Shown: positions 36,786 to 44,162 of the stretch, piece by piece
Numbering within the stretch: position 1 is the first letter of the stretch
Layout of the letters: each line of letters opens with the position of its first letter
Source: G963663315 sp965214205
GTDB lineage: Bacteria > Pseudomonadota > Gammaproteobacteria > Arenicellales > Poriferihabitantaceae
Assembly: GCA_965214205.1 (NCBI GenBank)
Contig: OZ243941.1
Coordinates: 1,798,001-1,862,000 of the forward strand
Direction: 5' to 3'
DNA length: 64,000 bases
Notes under the pieces: model-generated
The model's input: the letters and a program-made list of their open reading frames with translations, nothing else
Databases searched by the model: none
What the model was told of the DNA's origin: nothing
Translations under genes and position numbers: made by a program

Positions 36786-39044
36786 TTAATTCTTGCGGTT
36801 TCCGATGTCGTCGGGGAGGTCGGCGGGAATGTCTCCCTGTGTGATGATCGGGCCGGGATGAGCCTGCTGGTCGGCCCGTTTTCGTCCGTAGCTACCGTTT
36901 GATGAACCTGCGCGCGGTTTGCTGGACCTCGACCGGGGTGGCCGCTTCTGACCAGACGGCGCGGAGGACGACTCAGGCGATGAATCGTTTTTGGCGGATT
37001 GACCGGAATTTTGTGGATTGCGCTGCTTCTGTTTATTCGCCCCGGCGGCCCGACGGCCGTCCTGCTCCGGTTGGGGAGCGGCGCCGGGCTTTTTCACTCG
37101 CGGATTTTTCGATTGCGGCTTCGGCTTGCTTCGTTGATTGCGATTGTTTCTGTCCGTGCGTTTTTCACGGTTGTCCTCGCCTTTACCCGCCGCGTCCCGG
37201 GGCCGACTTCGGGGTCTGTCTTTTCCTCTGCCGCCAGAACGGGTATTTCTGGTTTGTCTTCGTCGTTCGGTTCCTTCCTGTTTGACGGGAGAGGCGGTTG
37301 GTTTGGTTTCTTCCACACTTTCGTCCTTTCCGAACAGGGTCCGGATCAGGCGGGGCAATAAGCCGGGCTTGTCCTGTTCCAGCTTCGGCTCCGACTCCGA
37401 CTCCGTAGAGGAAGCGGCCGGTTCGAAAGGCGGAGGCGCAACCTGATCAATTTGAACACGAGGCTCTGTTGATTTCACGGCTTTGGTTCTGTTTGAAGGT
37501 GTCTTGCTTTTGCTTTCAACACTCATTTTTTGTTGGAAACTGGCTATGTCCGTCAACTCATCCAACTCGTCGGACCTGAGTCGCTTGATCTGGAAATGCG
37601 GGCTGCTGAGTTCGGCGGACGGGACGATAATGGTGCGGGACGCCAGCCTTGCTTCGAGCTGATACAGTTCATGGCGCTTTTCATTCAACAGGTAAGTCGC
37701 CATGTCCAGCGGCAAAAACACCTGGATCGCCTCGGTATTCTCCTTGAGCGCTTCATCCTCTATAATCCGAAGGAGGTTCAATGACGCCGATACCACATTC
37801 CGGATGGTGCCCATGCCATCGCATCTCGGGCAGACCTGATAGTTTGTATCGCTGATGGAGGAGCGTAGTCTTTGCCGGGACATTTCAAGCAGCCCGAAGC
37901 GGGATATATGTCCAACCTGAACTCGCGCGCGGTCTGCCTTCAAGGCCCCCTTCAGCCTGCTTTCCACCATTCTCTGGTTTTTGCTGATCGACATGTCGAT
38001 CAGGTCAATCACGATCAGGCCGCCGATATCCCGAAACCGAAGCTGGCGGGCAATTTCCTCGACCGCTTCGAGATTGGTGTTCAGCGCGGTTTCCTCGATA
38101 TCAGATCCTTTGGTGGCCCGCGCCGAGTTTACGTCTATCGAGATCAACGCTTCTGTATGATCAACTGAAAGCGTTCCTCCAGAAGGCAGGGTGACCATGC
38201 GAGTGAAGGCGGAATCAATTTGTCCTTCGATCTGGTATCTGGAAAAAAGCGGAACACTGTCCTCGTACAATTTGAGTTTCTTCAGGTTATGGGGCATGAC
38301 CTGGGTAATGAAACGCTCCGCCCGCTCATGGATTTCCTTGTCATCGACAATCACTTCAGCAATATCTCCGGACAGATGATCCCGTATCGAACGGACGATC
38401 AGGTTGCCCTCCTGATAAATCAGGAAGGGCGCTTTTGAATTCGAGGACGCCTGCTCAATGTTTTCCCATAGCCTGGCCAGAAAATCCAGATCCCATTGCA
38501 ATTCTTCCTGGCTCCTGCCGATTCCCTCTGTCCGGGCGATCAGCGCGTGTTGGCCGCTTATGTCGAGCTTGGATAATACTTCCCGCAACTCGCTGCGGTC
38601 CTCTCCGGCAATTCTTCTTGAAATCCCGCCGCCCTTCGGATTGTTGGGCATTAAGACCAGAAATCGTCCGGCCAGACTGACGAATGTAGTCAGCGCCGCG
38701 CCTTTGGTGCCTCGCTCGTCCTTATCGACCTGAACGATCATCTTCTGCCCTTCCCGGATTACGGAATCAATCCTGATGTCGGTAACCGGGGTCCTGGAAT
38801 CATAGTTGTTGAAGTACCCCCGATAAATTTCCTTGAGCGGGAGGAACCCCTGTCTTTCCGAGCCGTAATCCACAAAGCAGGCTTCGAGGCTGGGTTCCAC
38901 TTTTGTGATGACGCCTTTGTAAATATTTCCTTTCTTTTCGGTCCTGATCGCCGCTTCCATATCCAGATCAATCAGTTTTTGTCCATCGACAATGGCAACC
39001 CGAAGCTCTTCCGCGTGGGTCGCGTTAAATAACATTCTTTTCAT
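36786..39044 (-). CDS. rne: Ribonuclease E
   Basis: Essential endonuclease for mRNA decay and rRNA/tRNA processing, and scaffold of the degradosome. 752 aa from ATG 39044 (MKRMLFNATHAEELRVAI, matching E. coli). The catalytic half has the S1 domain (GNIYKGVITKVEPSLEA), DNase I-like ALISIDVNSARATKG and zinc-link CPRCDGMGT. The C-terminal tail of about 240 residues is much shorter than in E. coli (1061 aa in total). It is rich in Arg, Gly, Pro and Lys (RRRQTRNTRSGGRGKDRPRSR), so degradosome partners may differ. Convergent with rlmD. Confidence 0.95.
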   Translation of the reverse strand: MKRMLFNATHAEELRVAIVDGQKLIDLDMEAAIRTEKKGNIYKGVITKVEPSLEACFVDYGSERQGFLPLKEIYRGYFNNYDSRTPVTDIRIDSVIREGQKMIVQVDKDERGTKGAALTTFVSLAGRFLVLMPNNPKGGGISRRIAGEDRSELREVLSKLDISGQHALIARTEGIGRSQEELQWDLDFLARLWENIEQASSNSKAPFLIYQEGNLIVRSIRDHLSGDIAEVIVDDKEIHERAERFITQVMPHNLKKLKLYEDSVPLFSRYQIEGQIDSAFTRMVTLPSGGTLSVDHTEALISIDVNSARATKGSDIEETALNTNLEAVEEIARQLRFRDIGGLIVIDLIDMSISKNQRMVESRLKGALKADRARVQVGHISRFGLLEMSRQRLRSSISDTNYQVCPRCDGMGTIRNVVSASLNLLRIIEDEALKENTEAIQVFLPLDMATYLLNEKRHELYQLEARLASRTIIVPSAELSSPHFQIKRLRSDELDELTDIASFQQKMSVESKSKTPSNRTKAVKSTEPRVQIDQVAPPPFEPAASSTESESEPKLEQDKPGLLPRLIRTLFGKDESVEETKPTASPVKQEGTERRRQTRNTRSGGRGKDRPRSRPRDAAGKGEDNREKRTDRNNRNQRSKPKPQSKNPRVKKPGAAPQPEQDGRRAAGANKQKQRNPQNSGQSAKNDSSPESSSAPSGQKRPPRSRSSKPRAGSSNGSYGRKRADQQAHPGPIITQGDIPADLPDDIGNRKN

Positions 39045-39052
39045 TAAAATAT

Positions 39053-39082
39053 CCCGGCGCCGGGGATACAGGAGCTGTATCC
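39053..39082 (-). promoter_or_regulatory. Hairpins in the rne 5' untranslated region
   Basis: Two compact inverted repeats lie 9-38 bases before the rne start: a perfect 12-bp palindrome CCCGGCGCCGGG (39053-39064), and an 8-bp stem GGATACAG/CTGTATCC with a three-base loop (39064-39082). They share one G, so they may be alternatives. Further up, a GACACGG/CCGTGTC stem lies at about 39202-39227. In E. coli, hairpins in the rne leader let RNase E limit its own mRNA; the same role here is inferred. Confidence 0.5.
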
Positions 39083-39234
39083 GCGCGGCAACCAACGATC
39101 CCCGGTTCACTCGGAAACAGGGAAATTCAAACTATGGGATGAATCCGACAAACAGGATCTTGAGCAGAAAAGAAGAGTCGGGTGGTGGCCCGAAATTGAA
39201 CGACACGGCCGAATCCGACCGTGTCTGACCGGTT

Positions 39235-39243
39235 TTTATATCA
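39235..39243 (-). promoter_or_regulatory. Putative extended -10 promoter of rne
   Basis: On the minus strand TGATATAAA gives a TG-n extended -10 hexamer TATAAA at 39235-39240. I see no consensus -35. It would start transcription near 39228 and give an rne leader of about 185 bases that includes the hairpins at 39053-39082. Confidence 0.35.
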
Positions 39244-39249
39244 GCGTTC

Positions 39250-39728
39250 AACATTTGATCTCCAGAACTCCGCAGGATGAATAACCATCCTGATCGAACG
39301 GGTTATGAAAATCAAACGGGTGATTATCGCCATGCAAGTCCTGTAACCGTATTTTGGTTAACAGCCATTATTCTTTCGGACGTACCGTTGACTCCATGCT
39401 TCACAATGTCCGGATGCCTGGCAAAAAAAATTGTCTCTCTATCTGATTTCTGCAAATCGTCCAGTAATCTCAAACTGCCCAAGACCATGGACGAATCTGA
39501 TTTCACCCTGTCTCGTTGTGAGCAGGGTTGTCTGCGGTCATCACCGCCTGTATTGGGGAACCCGTCGATCAAACTTGTAAATTCAGTCCAAATGGTCAAT
39601 TCCATGGACAGCGGGACGGTTTCACCTGAAATCTTTCTTCATGTCTTCTGGCTCTGGTCCGTTATACAGCCAAGCCAATCAAGACAGCGCTGATCATACC
39701 AAGATTGCTGAACTTATACAACGCCCGA
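39250..39728. other. Gene-poor stretch between rne and tRNA-Val
   Basis: About 480 bases with no recognisable gene. A minus-strand frame at 39324-39605 (93 codons, open a little further upstream) and an opposite plus-strand frame at 39277-39693 exist. Neither has a ribosome site, a recognised domain or normal composition; the plus-strand frame looks like antisense shadow. rluC, often divergent from rne in gammaproteobacteria, is absent. It could be a decayed gene or element, but I cannot identify it. Confidence 0.4.
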
Positions 39729-39757
39729 TTGAATTACCGGGCGGGAATGTGTAAACT
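39729..39757 (+). promoter_or_regulatory. Putative promoter of tRNA-Val
   Basis: TTGAAT (39729-39734), a 17-base spacer and TAAACT (39752-39757), each four of six to consensus. The following bases are very GC-rich (CTCCCGCGCC), the discriminator type seen in stringently controlled stable RNA promoters. Predicted start near 39764, a few bases before the mature tRNA. Confidence 0.5.
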
Positions 39758-39771
39758 CCCGCGCCTTCGGC

Positions 39772-39848
39772 AGGCGCGTAGCTCAGTTGGTTAGAGCACC
39801 ACCTTGACATGGTGGGGGTCGGTGGTTCGAATCCACTCGCGCCTACCA
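39772..39848 (+). tRNA. tRNA-Val (GAC)
   Basis: A 77-base cloverleaf with CCA encoded. The acceptor AGGCGCG pairs with CGCGCCT; the anticodon stem CCACC/GGTGG holds loop TTGACAT with GAC at 39806-39808; the T loop is GGTTCGAATCC. The leader base-pairs with the 5' acceptor strand (see findings). thrS begins 33 bases after it. Confidence 0.96.
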
Positions 39849-39881
39849 TACATTATACTTGCGGCTGGATGATCATCGAAA

Positions 39882-41777
39882 ATGCCTCGAATTTCTCTCC
39901 CTGACGGTTCTGTCCGGGATTATCACAACCCCCTGACTGTATCTGAGGTCGCCCGGGATATCGGCGCCGGCCTGGCGAAGGCCGCCATCGCGGCGGCCGT
40001 GAATGGCGAATTGACTGATACCAGCGCATTGCTGGAGGAGGATTGCGAACTGGCGATTATCACCGCGCGTGATGAAGCGGGCCTGGAAGTGATCCGGCAT
40101 TCGACCGCGCATTTGCTCGCCCAGGCGGTAAAACAGTTATATCCGGAGGCGCAGGTAACCATTGGCCCGGTTGTCGATGACGGCTTCTACTATGATTTTT
40201 CCTATCCTCCGGGATTTTCCGAGAGCGACCTGGCCGCCATCGAACAGCGCATGTCACAAATCGCCAAAGCGGATTACCGCATTCAGCGAATGGTGATGGA
40301 ACGGGATGCGGCGATCAAATATTTCCGGGATCAGGGGGAACTGTACAAGGCCGAGATCATTGAATCAATCCCGGATGACGAACCACTCTCTTTGTACAGT
40401 CAGGACGATTTTACCGACTTGTGCCGCGGTCCTCATGTTCCGGCTACAGGTCATTTGAAGGCGTTCAAACTAATGAAAGTGGCGGGAGCATACTGGCGGG
40501 GGGATTCCGGTAATGAAGCGCTCCAGCGAATTTACGGCACCGCCTGGCCGGATAAAAAGCAACTGAAAGCCTATCTGAACCAGTTGGAGGAAGCGGCCCG
40601 CAGGGACCACCGGAAGCTGGGCAAGCAGCTTGACCTGTTCCACATGCAGGAAGAGGCGCCGGGAATGGTGTTCTGGCATCCGCGGGGATGGGCGTTGTAT
40701 CAGGCGCTGCAACAATACATGAGGGCGGAGCAGCGCAAGCGTAATTATCAGGAAATCAATACCCCGGCTGTGGTGGATTATTCGCTGTGGGAGCGTTCGG
40801 GACACGCCGACAAGTTTGGCGACGACATGTTTGCCGTGAATTCGGAAGGCCGGAATTTTGCGCTCAAGCCGATGAATTGCCCCTGCCATATTCAGGTGTT
40901 TAATCAGGGGCTGAAAAGTTACCGTGACCTGCCCCTTCGATTCGCGGAGTTCGGTTCCTGCCATCGCAATGAATTATCGGGCGCATTGCACGGACTGATG
41001 CGGGTGCGCGCGTTTGTGCAGGACGATGGGCATATTTTTTGTACCGAAGACCAGGTGCAGGGCGAGGTATCGGATTTTATCGACTTCCTGCACCATGTTT
41101 ACCATACGTTCGGTTTTACCGAAATCATCTACAAACTATCGACCCGGCCCGAAAACCGGGTCGGCAGTGATGAGGATTGGGATAAGGCCGAAGCGGCGCT
41201 GGCCCAGGCTCTGGACAGCAAGGGGCTGGATTGGGAGTTGAATCCGGGGGAGGGCGCTTTTTACGGACCGAAAATCGAGTTTTCCCTGAAAGACAGCATT
41301 GGCCGGGTCTGGCAATGCGGCACCATGCAGGTGGATTTCGCGATGCCGGGCCGCCTGGACGCCGAATACGTTGCGCAGGACGGTTCCAGAAAAGTTCCGG
41401 TCATGCTGCACCGCGCCCTGATCGGCGCTTTTGAGCGCTTCATCGGCATTTTGATCGAGCATTGGGAAGGCAAATTCCCGGTCTGGTTCGCTCCACTTCA
41501 GGCCGTAATCATGAATATTACGGATAACCAGGCGAATTATGTCAAGGAAATACAAAAAACTATGGAAAAACAAGGGTTCAGGGTGGAATCCGACTTGAGA
41601 AACGAAAAGATCGGATTTAAAATCCGTGCACATACGATTCAGCGTGTTCCGTATCTTCTGGTTGCAGGAGATCGTGAACTGGAAACGAAAACAATCGCGG
41701 TCCGGACACAAGGTGGAGAAAACCTCGGATCCATGTCTGTGGAGCAGTTCGTCCGGGACTGCCTGAATACAAACTGA
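39882..41777 (+). CDS. thrS: Threonyl-tRNA synthetase
   Basis: Charges tRNA-Thr. 631 aa: N-terminal TGS domain (about 1-60), editing domain with HSTAHLLAQA, then the class II core. The core has zinc-site MNCPCH, motif 2 RNELSGALHGLMRVRAF with QDDGHIF, motif 3 LHRALIGAFERFIGILIEH, and a C-terminal anticodon-binding domain. First gene of the thrS-infC-rpmI-rplT-pheST-ihfA cluster as in E. coli. Its stop TGA is 14 bases ahead of the likely infC start. Confidence 0.97.
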   Translation: MPRISLPDGSVRDYHNPLTVSEVARDIGAGLAKAAIAAAVNGELTDTSALLEEDCELAIITARDEAGLEVIRHSTAHLLAQAVKQLYPEAQVTIGPVVDDGFYYDFSYPPGFSESDLAAIEQRMSQIAKADYRIQRMVMERDAAIKYFRDQGELYKAEIIESIPDDEPLSLYSQDDFTDLCRGPHVPATGHLKAFKLMKVAGAYWRGDSGNEALQRIYGTAWPDKKQLKAYLNQLEEAARRDHRKLGKQLDLFHMQEEAPGMVFWHPRGWALYQALQQYMRAEQRKRNYQEINTPAVVDYSLWERSGHADKFGDDMFAVNSEGRNFALKPMNCPCHIQVFNQGLKSYRDLPLRFAEFGSCHRNELSGALHGLMRVRAFVQDDGHIFCTEDQVQGEVSDFIDFLHHVYHTFGFTEIIYKLSTRPENRVGSDEDWDKAEAALAQALDSKGLDWELNPGEGAFYGPKIEFSLKDSIGRVWQCGTMQVDFAMPGRLDAEYVAQDGSRKVPVMLHRALIGAFERFIGILIEHWEGKFPVWFAPLQAVIMNITDNQANYVKEIQKTMEKQGFRVESDLRNEKIGFKIRAHTIQRVPYLLVAGDRELETKTIAVRTQGGENLGSMSVEQFVRDCLNTN

Positions 41778-41791
41778 TTGAGGAAAAAGAC

Positions 41792-42352
41792 ATAGCAAAA
41801 CAAAAGCAACCCAATGTAAATGATCAAATTACCAGCAGTCCAATAAGGGTCATATCGACGGACGGCAAGCAACTGGGCATCATTTCGAGGGACGAGGCGC
41901 TGGCCAGCGCTGAAAAGGCGGGAATGGATCTGGTTGAGATTTCTCCGAATGCCGCTCCGCCTGTTTGCCGGATCATGGATTACGGCAAATTTTTATATAA
42001 CGAAAGCAAGAAAAGGCAGGACGCGAAAAAGAAACAGAAACAGATCACGGTAAAGGAAATCAAGTTCCGCCCTGGCACGGATGTTGGTGATTATGATGTC
42101 AAGGTGAGGAAGCTGACGGAGTTTCTCAAGGTGGGGAATAAAACCAAGGTCACCATGCGGTTCAGGGGCCGGGAAATGGCTCATAAAGAGTTGGGCTTGA
42201 TGATGCTGGACCGGGTGAAGGATGATTTGCAGGAAATCGCCGAGGTTGAGCAGACCGCGCAACTGGAAGGGCGCCAGATGGTTATGGTCCTGACCCCGAA
42301 GCGAAACCTGAAAAAATCCGGTTCGGGTTCGCAAGCGCCGGAATCGGCTTGA
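41792..42352 (+). CDS. infC: Translation initiation factor IF-3
   Basis: Keeps 30S subunits free and checks the start codon. From ATA 41792 the protein is 186 aa (E. coli 180), with VDLVEISP-like DLVEISPNAAPPVCRIMDYGKFLY, KEIKFRPGTDVGDYDVK and RFRGREMAH. No ATG, GTG or TTG lies in frame between the thrS stop and ATG 41924, and starting there would delete the whole N-terminal domain beginning. ATA 41792 has AGGA at 41781-41784 with seven bases between. An in-frame ATT at 41777 is the alternative. E. coli infC starts with ATT and represses itself through it; the same control is likely. Confidence 0.94.
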   Translation: MAKQKQPNVNDQITSSPIRVISTDGKQLGIISRDEALASAEKAGMDLVEISPNAAPPVCRIMDYGKFLYNESKKRQDAKKKQKQITVKEIKFRPGTDVGDYDVKVRKLTEFLKVGNKTKVTMRFRGREMAHKELGLMMLDRVKDDLQEIAEVEQTAQLEGRQMVMVLTPKRNLKKSGSGSQAPESA

Positions 42353-42404
42353 TATTCAACTTCAGAATTCAGCTTTAACTATAAGATTTTATTTAACTTG
42401 AATA

Positions 42405-42448
42405 GCGGGAAGTAGTCCATTCCAGAACTACCACCGCATTTTTATTTT
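42405..42448 (+). terminator. Attenuator-like hairpin in the rpmI-rplT leader
   Basis: GCGG (42405-42408) pairs with CCGC (42434-42437), and inside it GTAGT (42412-42416) pairs with ACTAC (42427-42431). The hairpin is followed directly by ATTTTTATTTT. It sits 55 bases before rpmI in the 150-base gap after infC. Ribosomal protein L20 is known to control rpmI-rplT in gammaproteobacteria through leader structures; whether this hairpin is the target or a simple partial terminator is inference. Confidence 0.5.
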
Positions 42449-42502
42449 GTAACAATACGACCGGATCAATGATTTCGAGGTCGAAAATACTGGAGTACGT
42501 AA

Positions 42503-42700
42503 ATGCCAAAACTTAAAACCAATCGGGGCGCGGCCAAGCGTTTCAAACGCACGGCCTCGGGAAAATTCAAACGTTCCCATTCCCACCTGAATCATATTCT
42601 GACCAAGAAAACCACCAAACGGAAGCGGCATCTCAGATCTTCCGGGCTGGTTGATGCCGCGGACCACGCCGCGGTCAAACAGTTGCTTCCCTACAGTTGA
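42503..42700 (+). CDS. rpmI: 50S ribosomal protein L35
   Basis: A 65-aa basic ribosomal protein (MPKLKTNRGAAKRFKRTASG, KKTTKRKRHLR), full family length. ATG 42503 has TGGAG nine bases upstream. It precedes rplT by 21 bases in the conserved pair. Confidence 0.97.
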   Translation: MPKLKTNRGAAKRFKRTASGKFKRSHSHLNHILTKKTTKRKRHLRSSGLVDAADHAAVKQLLPYS

Positions 42701-42721
42701 TCCATTGCGAGGAACCAGAAT

Positions 42722-43090
42722 ATGTCAAGAGTAAAAAGAGGGGTGGTCGCCAAGGCTCGCCACAAGAAGGTCCTGAAACAGGCCAAAGGTTATCGCGGCG
42801 CCCGCAGCCGATTGTACAAGGTCGCGAAACAGGCGGTCGACAAAGCCGGGCAGTACGCTTACCGGGATCGCCGCCAGAGGAAACGCCAGTTTCGCGCCTT
42901 GTGGATTGTCCGTATCAACGCGGCGGCCCGGGAAAACGGAATCAGTTACAGTCGTTTTATCGCGGGATTGAATAAGGCCCGGATTGAATTGGACCGTAAA
43001 GCGCTGTCAGACCTTGCTGTTCATGACAAGGCGGCATTCGGGGCGCTGGTGCAGCAGGCGAAGCAGGCTCTGGATAGTCCCGCCGCCTGA
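42722..43090 (+). CDS. rplT: 50S ribosomal protein L20
   Basis: A 122-aa rRNA-binding assembly protein (MSRVKRGVVAKARHKKVLKQ, RDRRQRKRQFRALWI, GISYSRFI). L20 also represses its own operon in E. coli. The stop is 19 bases before the GTG of pheS. Length and sequence are ordinary. Confidence 0.97.
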   Translation: MSRVKRGVVAKARHKKVLKQAKGYRGARSRLYKVAKQAVDKAGQYAYRDRRQRKRQFRALWIVRINAAARENGISYSRFIAGLNKARIELDRKALSDLAVHDKAAFGALVQQAKQALDSPAA

Positions 43091-43109
43091 ATCCGGTTGC
43101 CGCGGGGCC

Positions 43110-44147
43110 GTGTCTTCTGATCATTCATCGTTGTCTGGCATTCTCCGGAATGCCGAAGACGCCATTCCGGGCTCGCGGTCCCTGGCCGACCTGGATGACA
43201 TTCGCGTCCGCTATCTCGGTAAAAAAGGGATTATTACCGGGCAGTTAAAGCAAATCGGCGAGTTGCCGCCTGAACAACGGAAAGAGTTTGGCCAGGAAGT
43301 CAATCGGATCAAGTTGCGGATCGCCGAACTGATACAGTCCAGAAACCAGGAGTTGGAGGTTCAGGAGACGGATCGGCGGCTGGAGGAGGAGAAAATCGAC
43401 GTCACGCAACCGGGTAGAGGACAGTCGACAGGCGCCCTTCATCCGATTTCGCGGACGATAAGGAGAATGGAAACAATTTTTGACCGACTGGGTTTCGATG
43501 TCGCGACCGGTCCTGAAATCGAGGATGACTACCACAATTTCGAGGCGCTCAACATCCCCCGCAATCATCCTGCACGGGCGATGCATGATACGTTCTACAT
43601 TGACGATCATGTAGTGTTGAGAACGCATACTTCACCCGTGCAGATTCGCTATATGCACAATACCAGGCCGCCGATCCGGGTGATTGCGCCTGGACGGGTC
43701 TACCGTTGCGACTCCGATGTGACCCATACCCCGATGTTTCACCAACTCGAAGGACTGTGCGTCGATAAGGATATTACCTTTTCGGACTTGAAGGGGATCC
43801 TGATCTATTTTATCCGGGAATTCTTCGAAAAAGATCTCCCGGTCCGATTCCGGTCGTCGTACTTCCCGTTCACGGAACCCTCGGCGGAGATGGACATGGG
43901 GTGCGTATTCTGTAACAGTGAAGGCTGCCGCATCTGTAACCAGACCGGGTGGCTGGAAGTGCTGGGCTGCGGCATGGTTCATCCGGAAGTGCTCAGGCAC
44001 GGTCGGGTGGACAGTGAGGAGTATTCCGGCTACGCGTTCGGGCTGGGAATCGAACGTCTGACCATGCTGCGTTACGGAGTCAACGACCTGCGTTTATTTT
44101 TCAACAATGATCTGTCCTTCCTGCGGCAATTTCATGGCACGGCATAA
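43110..44147 (+). CDS. pheS: Phenylalanyl-tRNA synthetase alpha subunit with Cys-rich insert
   Basis: Catalytic subunit of the (alpha-beta)2 enzyme. 345 aa from GTG 43110, the first usable start after rplT; a longer open frame runs back inside rplT and is not supported. Motifs: YLGKKGIITGQ, GPEIEDDYHNFEALN, motif 2 PGRVYRCDSDVTHTPMFHQ, and FGLGIERLTMLRYG. Between SAEMDMG and WLEVLGCGMVHP there is an insert CVFCNSEGCRICNQTG with four cysteines in two CxxC-like pairs, absent in E. coli, and probably binding zinc. G-rich bases just before GTG may serve as the ribosome site. Confidence 0.95.
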   Translation: MSSDHSSLSGILRNAEDAIPGSRSLADLDDIRVRYLGKKGIITGQLKQIGELPPEQRKEFGQEVNRIKLRIAELIQSRNQELEVQETDRRLEEEKIDVTQPGRGQSTGALHPISRTIRRMETIFDRLGFDVATGPEIEDDYHNFEALNIPRNHPARAMHDTFYIDDHVVLRTHTSPVQIRYMHNTRPPIRVIAPGRVYRCDSDVTHTPMFHQLEGLCVDKDITFSDLKGILIYFIREFFEKDLPVRFRSSYFPFTEPSAEMDMGCVFCNSEGCRICNQTGWLEVLGCGMVHPEVLRHGRVDSEEYSGYAFGLGIERLTMLRYGVNDLRLFFNNDLSFLRQFHGTA

Positions 44148-44162
44148 TCCGGGACGATAGCT

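Noticed and set aside
39277..39693. 138-codon plus-strand frame between rne and tRNA-Val
   Set aside because: No ribosome site, no recognised domain, and cysteine/serine-rich composition typical of antisense shadow; the opposite frame is equally weak.
42984..43109. pheS starting inside rplT
   Set aside because: The extra 42 residues are an out-of-frame reading of rplT and have no match to PheS.
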